7,796 nucleotides of DNA from an uncultured Brevundimonas sp. (GTDB lineage Bacteria > Pseudomonadota > Alphaproteobacteria > Caulobacterales > Caulobacteraceae). The notes under the pieces are model-generated. The model had not been told where the DNA came from. It made no database searches and worked only from the letters and a program-made list of their open reading frames with translations. A program made the position numbers and the translations under genes. Location: positions 1-7,796 of the forward strand of contig CAMLNT010000102.1 in assembly GCA_946481425.1 (NCBI GenBank), given 5' to 3'. Shown here piece after piece: positions 1-5,077 of this stretch (within the stretch, counting starts at the first letter, position 1; each line of letters begins with the position of its first letter).

Positions 1-2
1 TC

Positions 3-1091
3 GGCTGGTCCCTCATTCTCGAATACAGCCTCGTGGTGTCCGCCGTCGCGGTCGGCTGGTCCGGCTATGCGACCGGCTTCCTCGCCGGCATGGGTTGGGC
101 CCTGCCCGAAGTCCTGACGGCCGGGCCGCACGCGGGGGGCGTCATCAATCTCCCGGCCGTGTCCATCATCGCCGTAGTCACGGGCCTGCTGCTGCTGGGC
201 ACGCGTGAGAGCGCGACGGTCAACGCCATCCTCGTCATCGTGAAGGTCGCGGCCCTGATCGGCTTCGTCGCCCTGGCCCTGCCGAGCTTCGACCAGGCCA
301 ACTTCACCCCCTTCATGCCGCAGGGCTTCGGCGCGCCGTTCGTCCAGACCGGGGTGATGGCCGCCGCCGCCATCATCTTCTTCGCCTTCTACGGCTTCGA
401 CGCCATCTCGACCGCGGCCGAGGAGACCAAGAAGCCCGAGCGCGACCTCGCGATCGGCATCGTCGGGTCGATGGTCGTCTGCACGGCCCTCTACATGATC
501 GTCGCCGCCGCCGCGATCGGCGCCCGGCCGATCGCCTCCTTCGCCAGCAGCCCCGAGCCCCTGGCTCTGATCCTGCGCGAGATGGGACAGGGCACCGCCG
601 CCCAGTGGCTGGCCGCCTCGGCGGTCATCGCCCTGCCGACGGTCCTTCTGGCCTTCCTGTTCGGACAGAGCCGCATCTTCCTGGGGATGGCCCGTGACGG
701 CCTGTTGCCGACGAAGCTGGCGAGAATTTCCACGCGCGGCGTCCCGGCCATTGTGACCGTCTTCACCGCGATCGTGACCGCCATCCTGGCGGGCCTCCTG
801 CCGCTGGACGAGCTGGCGTCCCTGGCCAATGCCGGCACCCTGGTCGCCTTTGCCGCGGTGGGCCTGTGCCTGATCGTGCTGCGCCGGACCGATCCGGACC
901 GCCCCCGACTGTTCCGCGTGCCCATGGCGCCGCTCGTCGGGGTGGTCTGCATCATCGGCTGTGTGGTCTTCTTCCTCAGCCTGCGCCAGATCACCCACGT
1001 CTCGTTCCTGATCTGGAACGCCATCGGCTTGGTGATCTATTTCGCCTGGTCGATGCGCAACTCGCGCCTGTCGCCCGGCAAGACGATCTGA
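3..1091 (+). CDS. APC-family amino-acid permease (5' end missing)
   Basis: Integral inner-membrane transporter of the amino acid-polyamine-organocation superfamily, most like the YfnA/CAT-type permeases, which import amino acids by cation symport or exchange. The frame is open from base 3, before any start codon, so the N-terminus (by family length roughly the first 90-100 residues, TM1-2) lies outside the window. The visible 362 residues are strongly hydrophobic, with about nine or ten membrane segments. The family signature FYGFDAISTAAEETKKPERD (bases 387-446) is the conserved TM6 end and following loop, where this family reads FxGFDxxxTxAEExxxPxRD. The chain ends with a short basic tail (MRNSRLSPGKTI) as in relatives. 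The TGA stop shares its last base with the ATG of the next gene, so the two are probably translated together. Family assignment is secure; the substrate cannot be read from the sequence. Confidence 0.9.
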   Translation, partial: GWSLILEYSLVVSAVAVGWSGYATGFLAGMGWALPEVLTAGPHAGGVINLPAVSIIAVVTGLLLLGTRESATVNAILVIVKVAALIGFVALALPSFDQANFTPFMPQGFGAPFVQTGVMAAAAIIFFAFYGFDAISTAAEETKKPERDLAIGIVGSMVVCTALYMIVAAAAIGARPIASFASSPEPLALILREMGQGTAAQWLAASAVIALPTVLLAFLFGQSRIFLGMARDGLLPTKLARISTRGVPAIVTVFTAIVTAILAGLLPLDELASLANAGTLVAFAAVGLCLIVLRRTDPDRPRLFRVPMAPLVGVVCIIGCVVFFLSLRQITHVSFLIWNAIGLVIYFAWSMRNSRLSPGKTI

Positions 1092-1447
1092 TGAGCCGCC
1101 GCGACCTCACCGGCGCGCTCGATATCGCCACGCTGGAGCGGTTCACGCTCGGCGATGCAGAGCTCGCCGACGAGGTGCTGGGCCTGTTCCAGGAGCAGGC
1201 CCGGATGTGGTCGCCGATGCTGGACGCCCGCGAGCCTGGCTGGAAGGACGCGGTCCATACGCTGAAGGGTTCTGCCTCAGGCGTCGGCGCCCTTCAGGTA
1301 GCCGAGACCTGCGCGGCGGCGGAAGTCGCTGGAAAGGATGTCCTGCCCCGCAAGCTCGAAGCGGTGCGCGACGCGCTCGACCGCGCCCTTGCCGACGTCG
1401 CGGCCTATCGCCACGAACTGGCGATCAGGAGCCTGAAGGGCGGTTAG
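1091..1447 (+). CDS. Hpt (histidine phosphotransfer) domain protein
   Basis: Protein of 118 residues made almost entirely of one Hpt domain, the four-helix bundle that relays phosphate between a hybrid histidine kinase and a response regulator in the cytoplasm. The diagnostic HTLKGSA motif places the phosphorylated histidine at residue 56, followed by GVGALQVAETCAAAE, the usual second helix of the phosphorylation hairpin. There is no receiver, kinase or membrane domain, so it would act as a free relay protein. The ATG is chosen because it overlaps the permease stop (TGATG); no good ribosome-binding site precedes it, which suggests translational coupling. An earlier in-frame start inside the permease gene gives no Hpt-like residues and is rejected. 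The stop overlaps the chorismate mutase stop on the other strand by four bases. A Caulobacter ShpA-like role is possible but unproven; no cognate kinase is in view. Confidence 0.88.
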   Translation: MSRRDLTGALDIATLERFTLGDAELADEVLGLFQEQARMWSPMLDAREPGWKDAVHTLKGSASGVGALQVAETCAAAEVAGKDVLPRKLEAVRDALDRALADVAAYRHELAIRSLKGG

Positions 1448-1770
1448 GCTCGCGTCCTGTCCCAGACGCTGAACTCGTGGGCGATGCACCGGTCGATCAG
1501 GGTGCGCCACACCGGCTCGGCGATGTCCGGCGACAGGCCGGCCTTCTCGGCAGACGCCAGCACCTTGGCCACAACGTCCTCAATGCGCGCATCGTCATGC
1601 ACCACATCCCGGCTCGGCTTGATCCGGGCGGCGGCGTTCATGTAGCGCTGGCGTTCGGCCAGCAGGGTCACCAGGGCCCGGTCCAGCGCGTCCACACCCT
1701 GTCGCACCTCAGCCATCGAGCCGCAGTCTTCGGGCGCCACGCGCGGGTCGATCTTCACCTCATCCGACAA
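1444..1770 (-). CDS. Chorismate mutase, AroQ class, PchB-like
   Basis: Small all-helical AroQ-class enzyme of 108 residues, expected to convert chorismate to prephenate for phenylalanine and tyrosine synthesis; relatives such as PchB split isochorismate to salicylate and pyruvate. From PEDC (residues 13-16) to the end it can be laid on PchB, as I remember it, without gaps. The active-site basic residues fall in register: R23, R40, K51 and R62 correspond to PchB R14, R31, K42 and R53. Glu99 occupies the place of PchB Gln90. Start choice: a TTG at 1770 has GGAG seven bases upstream and gives an MSDEVKIDP N-terminus. Alternatives are ATG 1788 (18 bases longer, poor ribosome-binding site) and GTG 1758. 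With the TTG the gene overlaps the end of fpr by 11 bases, implying coupled translation. No isochorismate synthase or siderophore gene is nearby, so mutase is the likelier activity. Confidence 0.88.
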   Translation of the reverse strand: MSDEVKIDPRVAPEDCGSMAEVRQGVDALDRALVTLLAERQRYMNAAARIKPSRDVVHDDARIEDVVAKVLASAEKAGLSPDIAEPVWRTLIDRCIAHEFSVWDRTRA

Positions 1771-2566
1771 AGGCGCGCTCCAGCACATAGTCGCCCGGCT
1801 CGGCGTTCGAGCCTTCCTTCAGGCCGTAGGTCTCGAGCAGCTCGCCCGCTTCCTTGATCATGGCCATCGATCCGCACAGCATGACCCGGTCGCGATCGGG
1901 CGAGAAGCCTTCCGGCAGGCCCAGGTCCCGGAACAGGTCGCCCGACCTGATCCGGTCCGTGATCCGGCCCGGCGTCTCGAAGTCTTCGCGCGTCACCGTC
2001 GGATAGTATTTCAGCTGCGCCTTCGCCTCGTCGCCGATCAGCGGGTCGTCGTGGATCTCGCTCGTCCAGAACGCGCGATACGCCAGGTCCTCGACGTTGC
2101 GCACGGTGTGACACACGATCACTTCACCGAACCGCGAATAGGTCTCCGGATCACGCGCCACCGACAGCCAGGGCGCCAGGCCGGTGCCCGTCCCGATCAG
2201 CCACAGCCGTTCTCCGCCGGTCAGGGCGTCCAGCACCAGTGTCCCGGTCGGCTTCTTGCCCATCAGGACGGTGTCACCCGCCTCGATCTTCTGCAGCCGC
2301 GACGTCAGCGGCCCGTCCGGCACCTTGATCGAGTAGAATTCCAGCTCCTCGGCCCAGTTCGGCGAGGCGATCGAATAGGCCCGCAGCACGGGCTTGCCGC
2401 CATCCTCGCCCGGCAGGCCGATCATGACGAACTCGCCCGAACGGAACCGGAAGTCCTCCGGCCGGGTGATGGCGAACGAGAACAGGCTGTCGGTCCAGTG
2501 CCGGACCCACAGGACGGTCTGTTCGTGAAAGGGGCTGGGGCGCGCGGCTGGCGCGGTGTCGCTCAT
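1760..2566 (-). CDS. fpr: Ferredoxin-NADP(+) reductase
   Basis: FAD enzyme of 268 residues that passes electrons between NADPH and ferredoxin or flavodoxin in the cytoplasm. Bacterial Fpr proteins supply reduced ferredoxin and help in oxidative-stress defence. Visible in order: RAYSIAS (62-68), the FAD-binding RxYS motif at the end of the beta-barrel; GTGTGLAP (125-132), the pyrophosphate loop of the NADP domain; VRNVEDLAYR (155-164), in the region that contacts the NADP 2'-phosphate; CGSMAM (231-236), the nicotinamide-side motif; and the C-terminal AFVG. That terminus marks the subclass with an Ala-Phe-Val tail in place of the terminal Tyr of plastid-type enzymes. ATG 2566 is chosen because GAGG lies seven bases upstream; the earlier GTG at 2590 lacks such a site. 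It sits 50 bases after the 3D-domain gene and overlaps the mutase gene, so it is probably the middle gene of an operon. Confidence 0.95.
   Translation of the reverse strand: MSDTAPAARPSPFHEQTVLWVRHWTDSLFSFAITRPEDFRFRSGEFVMIGLPGEDGGKPVLRAYSIASPNWAEELEFYSIKVPDGPLTSRLQKIEAGDTVLMGKKPTGTLVLDALTGGERLWLIGTGTGLAPWLSVARDPETYSRFGEVIVCHTVRNVEDLAYRAFWTSEIHDDPLIGDEAKAQLKYYPTVTREDFETPGRITDRIRSGDLFRDLGLPEGFSPDRDRVMLCGSMAMIKEAGELLETYGLKEGSNAEPGDYVLERAFVG
1778..1781 (-). promoter_or_regulatory. Ribosome-binding site (GGAG) for chorismate mutase
   Basis: GGAG on the minus strand, seven bases before the TTG at 1770, inside the last codons of fpr. It is the reason for preferring TTG 1770 to ATG 1788 or GTG 1758. 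The call is by eye; only N-terminal peptide data would settle it. Confidence 0.45.
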
Positions 2567-2616
2567 GGCGCCGCCTCTTAAGGCGCCCACCGGAAATGGC
2601 TAGCCCTCAGCGGGAC
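2567..2616. other. 50-base gap between the 3D-domain gene and fpr
   Basis: Short same-strand spacer holding the fpr ribosome-binding site (minus-strand GAGG, 2574-2577). I see no hairpin followed by a T run, so read-through from the upstream gene is plausible. A minus-strand TTGAGT...GCTA pair could be a weak internal promoter but matches poorly outside those bases. Confidence 0.4.
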
Positions 2617-3084
2617 TCAATCCCGCGGCGGGCAGCCCTCGAACGCCCCCATCCGCACGACTTCAACGTGCCGCACGTTCAGATGCATGATCGGGTCCAT
2701 GGACCGTCGGCCCATGCCGGTGAACAGGTCGATCCGCTCGCCACGGATGGCGGGACCCGTGTCCGAGACGTACCAGAGCCCGTCGTGCCGCTCGCCGTTC
2801 GGCAGCGGCAGGCCAACAGTGTCAGGGATGAAGATGACGCTGCGGCGCGGGGCCACCGACCGATCAGCCGCAGCCGTCCGCATCGGCACCGGCGCACAGC
2901 CCAGCGAGTCGCGCGGACCAGCCCCGCCGCCGCCCTGATGGTACAGGGTCACCCGCATATTCCAGTCCGGAGCGCGCGCCTCGGCCGCGGCCAGCGGCGC
3001 CTGGTCGGCGACGTGGGAGCCCAGAGGGCCGTCCAGGCCCATCATCAGGGCCAGCGCCATCATCCCGGACGTGGGGTCGATCAT
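2617..3084 (-). CDS. Stand-alone 3D-domain protein
   Basis: Protein of 155 residues whose core (about 45-125) matches the 3D domain, named after three conserved aspartates and forming the double-psi barrel of the MltA/RlpA-like lytic transglycosylase group. The aspartates are visible as D74 (ADRSVAP), D108 (VSDTGPAIRG) and D119 (RIDLF), with the barrel strands SVIFIP and LWYVSDTG between them. A glycine-rich stretch (HQGGGGAGPRDSLG) precedes the core. There is no MltA module or peptidoglycan-binding domain. ATG 3084 is taken as the start (weak AAGAGA six bases upstream). A TTG at 3123 would add a basic N-terminus (KPRPSQRLKR) ahead of MMALALMMGL, which would look more like a signal peptide, so the longer form is a real alternative. 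Two cysteines (63 and 151) could pair if exported. A role on cell-wall glycan is inferred from family only. First gene of the probable operon with fpr. Confidence 0.75.
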   Translation of the reverse strand: MIDPTSGMMALALMMGLDGPLGSHVADQAPLAAAEARAPDWNMRVTLYHQGGGGAGPRDSLGCAPVPMRTAAADRSVAPRRSVIFIPDTVGLPLPNGERHDGLWYVSDTGPAIRGERIDLFTGMGRRSMDPIMHLNVRHVEVVRMGAFEGCPPRD

Positions 3085-3293
3085 CGGTGATCTCTTCAGC
3101 CGTTGAGAAGGGCGCGGCTTCAACAGCAGCCGTGAGGCGAGAAAATGGCCAAGCCGCCCTGGCCCGGCAATGCGGCGCCCGGTCGCGCGGCGCCGGGGCT
3201 CTCCTGCTCGCTGGATCGGAGAACCGCCGCGACAACCGTCACGCTTCGCGCTTCCATGCGTTAGGGTTGGCGAACAGTAGTCAAGGAGCGCCC
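3085..3293. other. Divergent intergenic region, 209 bases
   Basis: Separates the leftward 3D/fpr/mutase operon from the rightward membrane protein/GST pair and should carry promoters for both. The right end holds AAGGAG (3283-3288), the ribosome-binding site for ATG 3294. The frame of the rightward gene stays open through the region, but the upstream translation shows no family-like sequence. No RNA gene or clear terminator is visible. Confidence 0.5.
3258..3284 (-). promoter_or_regulatory. Candidate promoter for the 3D/fpr/mutase operon
   Basis: On the minus strand TTGACTA, a 12-base spacer, then CCTAACGC. This resembles the Caulobacter housekeeping pattern TTGAC...GCTANAWC with correct spacing; the -35 part is good and the -10 part partial. 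It would give a leader of about 165 bases before ATG 3084, which is long, and it overlaps the ribosome-binding site of the opposite gene. Found by eye only. Confidence 0.28.
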
Positions 3294-3974
3294 ATGCTGG
3301 TCTGGTGGTGGTGGATCATTCCCGCCTTTATCGGCTTCGTCGGCCTGGTCACCCTGGTCGCGGGCGCCGGCGCCTTCTTCGGCGGGCGGCCCTTCTCGGG
3401 CCTGCTGCGCATGATCGGCGGGGCCGGCGCCGGGGCCGCGGCGGCCTTCGTCGCCCTGGCCGGCATGAACGTCCAGACCTACGCCCGACTGACCTATGAG
3501 CGACCGATCGCGACGATCAGCCTCGACCAGGTCGGTCCCCAGCAGTTCACCGCGCGGCTCGACTATCCCGAAGGGGCCCAGGTCCCGGCCGAGCAGCCGC
3601 CCAGCTACGACATCCACGGTGACGAGTGGCGTATCGAGGCCCGTGTCCTGCGCTGGAAGCCCTGGGCCAATGTGCTCGGCCTCGACAGCCAGTATCAGCT
3701 CGACCGCCTGTCGGGCCGCTACATCTCGACCGAGGACGAACTGAACGCCCGGCGCAGCGTCTATGACCTGCGCCCGGCCAGCCGCGTCGACCTCTGGGCG
3801 CTCGGCCGCGAGTACGACATCCTGTCGAGCGCGGTCGACACCCTCTACGGTTCAGGCGCCGCCATGCCGATGGCGGACGGGGCAGAGTACGAGGTGGTCA
3901 TCACCCAGTCCGGCCTGATCGCCCGCCCCCTCAATCCCCAGGCCGAGCAGGCGTCCGCCGGGGGCTGGCGTTGA
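3294..3974 (+). CDS. Two-TM membrane protein of unknown function (family often labelled 'cation/multidrug efflux pump')
   Basis: Protein of 226 residues with two membrane segments (about 3-29 and 38-58) and a soluble C-terminal domain. I recall this family from proteobacterial annotations as 'cation/multidrug efflux pump', but two helices cannot make a known efflux pump, so that label should not be trusted. The best-conserved-looking part is the soluble stretch after QTYARLTYERPIATI (61-75), through DEWRIEARVLRWKPWANVLG (110-129) and YQLDRLSGRY (134-143). It is rich in aromatic and basic residues and contains no catalytic motif I recognise. Four consecutive Trp codons (residues 4-7) start the first helix. 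ATG 3294 is chosen for the AAGGAG five bases upstream; earlier in-frame starts lack such a site. The TGA stop lies within TTGA, which also starts the GST gene, so the two proteins are probably made together. Confidence 0.82.
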   Translation: MLVWWWWIIPAFIGFVGLVTLVAGAGAFFGGRPFSGLLRMIGGAGAGAAAAFVALAGMNVQTYARLTYERPIATISLDQVGPQQFTARLDYPEGAQVPAEQPPSYDIHGDEWRIEARVLRWKPWANVLGLDSQYQLDRLSGRYISTEDELNARRSVYDLRPASRVDLWALGREYDILSSAVDTLYGSGAAMPMADGAEYEVVITQSGLIARPLNPQAEQASAGGWR

Positions 3975-4558
3975 CCCTCACGGTCTACGGCGACAGCCGC
4001 TCCGGGAATTGCCTCAAGGTCCGCTGGCTGCTCGACCGGCTCGGCCGCGAGTATGACTGGCTGGAAACGGACATCATGACGGGAGCGACCCGCATGCCGG
4101 ACTTCCTCAGGCTGAACCCCGCCGGACAGGTGCCGCTGGTCGTCCTGGAAGACCGCCGCACGCTGGCCCAGTCCAACGCAATCCTGGTCCATTTCGGCGA
4201 AGGAACGGGCCTGATCCCGACCGACGCCTACAGCCGCGCCCGCATGTTTGAATGGCTCTTCTGGGAACAGTACAGCCACGAGCCTTATGTCGCGGTCGCC
4301 CGCTTCCGAATGGCCTACGAGGGTCTGCCGCGTGAGGCGCTGGAGCCCCGCCTTGTCGACCGCGGAAACGCCGCCCTCGACCGCCTTGAACAGGCCCTGG
4401 CGAGCAGCGCCTTCCTTGTCGGCGACGCCCTCACCCTCGCCGACATAGCCCTGGTGGCCTACACGCGCGTTGCTCATGAAGGCGGCTTCGATCTGGCGAA
4501 CCGCCCGCATGTCCGGGCCTGGATCGCCCGTGTCGAGCAGGCCCTGTCGATCGCCTAG
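3971..4558 (+). CDS. Glutathione S-transferase family protein
   Basis: Cytoplasmic GST-fold protein of 195 residues. The N-terminal thioredoxin-like domain (1-78) shows SGNCLKVRWLL (11-21), where S11 and C14 are the candidate glutathione-activating residues. It also has the cis-proline turn QVPLVVLED (V54-P55) and QSNAI (67-71), the Gln-Ser pair that holds the glutathione gamma-glutamyl group. The helical C-terminal domain carries LTLADIAL (154-161), the usual N-capping box with D158. Substrate is unknown; conjugation, peroxide reduction or thiol transfer are all known in the superfamily. The start is a TTG whose bases overlap the upstream TGA stop (TTGA); GGGGG lies a few bases upstream, and the next in-frame Met (36) would delete the active-site loop, so the TTG is well supported. 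Transcription with the membrane-protein gene is inferred. It ends four bases before the opposing lipoprotein gene. Confidence 0.92.
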   Translation: MTLTVYGDSRSGNCLKVRWLLDRLGREYDWLETDIMTGATRMPDFLRLNPAGQVPLVVLEDRRTLAQSNAILVHFGEGTGLIPTDAYSRARMFEWLFWEQYSHEPYVAVARFRMAYEGLPREALEPRLVDRGNAALDRLEQALASSAFLVGDALTLADIALVAYTRVAHEGGFDLANRPHVRAWIARVEQALSIA

Positions 4559-4562
4559 GCCG

Positions 4563-4946
4563 TCAGTCGACGCACAGGCCGGCCTCGGCCCGTCCGTCCT
4601 CCACGGTGGTAAAGCAGCCGCACGGATCGCTCGAGGCCTGGCACTGGCCGGTCACCGGCGCACCCGCCGTCGCCCCGACGTCGGCCCGGCAATCGCCCTG
4701 ACAGTCGTCGCCGTCCCGACACGCGCGGCCTGCGTCGGAATAGTCGATCACGCACTGCAGGCTCTGCATGCGGCAGACTGGCCGCATGTCACCGCCCCGG
4801 GCGTCACAGGCCGCGACCTCCGCGGCGTCGCCCTGAACCGGCGCCGACACCGGGGCGGGATCGGTCCCCTCGGCGGGAGCGGGCGCCACCGGCGGCGCGC
4901 AGGCCGTCACAGCGGTGAGGATCAGGACGGCTAACAGGCGGCGCAT
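4563..4946 (-). CDS. Cysteine-rich outer-envelope lipoprotein, unknown function
   Basis: Protein of 127 residues. The N-terminus MRRLLAVLILTAVTAC is a lipoprotein signal: two arginines, a hydrophobic core and the lipobox VTAC, so Cys16 should be lipidated and become the mature N-terminus. A Pro/Ala-rich linker (17-40) follows, then a compact domain (about 43-127) with ten cysteines: 47, 58, 65, 76, 82, 86, 102, 109, 111 and 125. The even number and periplasmic destination suggest up to five disulfides. Distinct stretches are CRMQSLQCVIDYSDAG, CRDGDDCQGDC and PCGCFTTVEDG; I recall similar uncharacterised proteobacterial proteins but no assigned function. ATG 4946 is chosen for the strong GGAGGAG six bases upstream and because the signal peptide begins exactly there; the in-frame extension upstream has no such features. 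It looks monocistronic, and its end faces the GST gene four bases away. Confidence 0.85.
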   Translation of the reverse strand: MRRLLAVLILTAVTACAPPVAPAPAEGTDPAPVSAPVQGDAAEVAACDARGGDMRPVCRMQSLQCVIDYSDAGRACRDGDDCQGDCRADVGATAGAPVTGQCQASSDPCGCFTTVEDGRAEAGLCVD

Positions 4947-5077
4947 GACGGTCTCCTCCGGAGCGGGCATGTCTCCGTGCGGAGTAAAGGCGGCGTCTTG
5001 ATGACGGGTTCCGCCCGCGCCATACCGGTTCCGGGGGTCCAAGGCGGGAAACACCGCCGGGACCGGGAGGATGATCG
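4947..5077. other. Divergent intergenic region, 131 bases
   Basis: Lies between the lipoprotein (leftward) and the symporter (rightward). It holds GGAGGAG on the minus strand (4953-4959) for the lipoprotein and GGGAGG on the plus strand (5065-5070) seven bases before ATG 5078. A short inverted repeat CTCCG-TG-CGGAG (4973-4984) and the palindrome CTCCGGAG (4956-4963) fall in the lipoprotein leader. They place anti-ribosome-binding-site CTCC copies next to the GGAG sequence. Whether this matters for translation is unknown. Confidence 0.5.
4998..5026 (+). promoter_or_regulatory. Candidate promoter for the MHS symporter
   Basis: TTGATGA, a 14-base spacer, then GCCATACC. Compared with the Caulobacter-type pattern TTGAC...N10-14...GCTANAWC, the first four bases of the -35 and six of eight positions of the -10 agree. 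The implied start near 5033 gives a leader of about 45 bases. Found by eye in a GC-rich region, so chance is a serious alternative. Confidence 0.28.

Noticed and set aside
2590..2622. Minus-strand TTGAGT...GCTAGCCA as an fpr promoter
   Set aside because: Only the first bases of each box match and the spacing is short; operon read-through explains fpr expression more simply.
2622..2632. GC-rich palindrome CCCGC-G-GCGGG near the 3D-domain stop as a terminator
   Set aside because: It is inside the coding sequence, has a one-base loop and no following T run.
2596..3090. Plus-strand open frame opposite the 3D-domain gene
   Set aside because: It is His/Arg/Pro-rich antisense-type sequence; the minus strand carries the recognisable 3D domain.
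3087..3293. In-frame extension of the two-TM membrane protein upstream of ATG 3294
   Set aside because: No good ribosome-binding site for earlier starts, whereas AAGGAG precedes ATG 3294 and the family begins with the first membrane helix.
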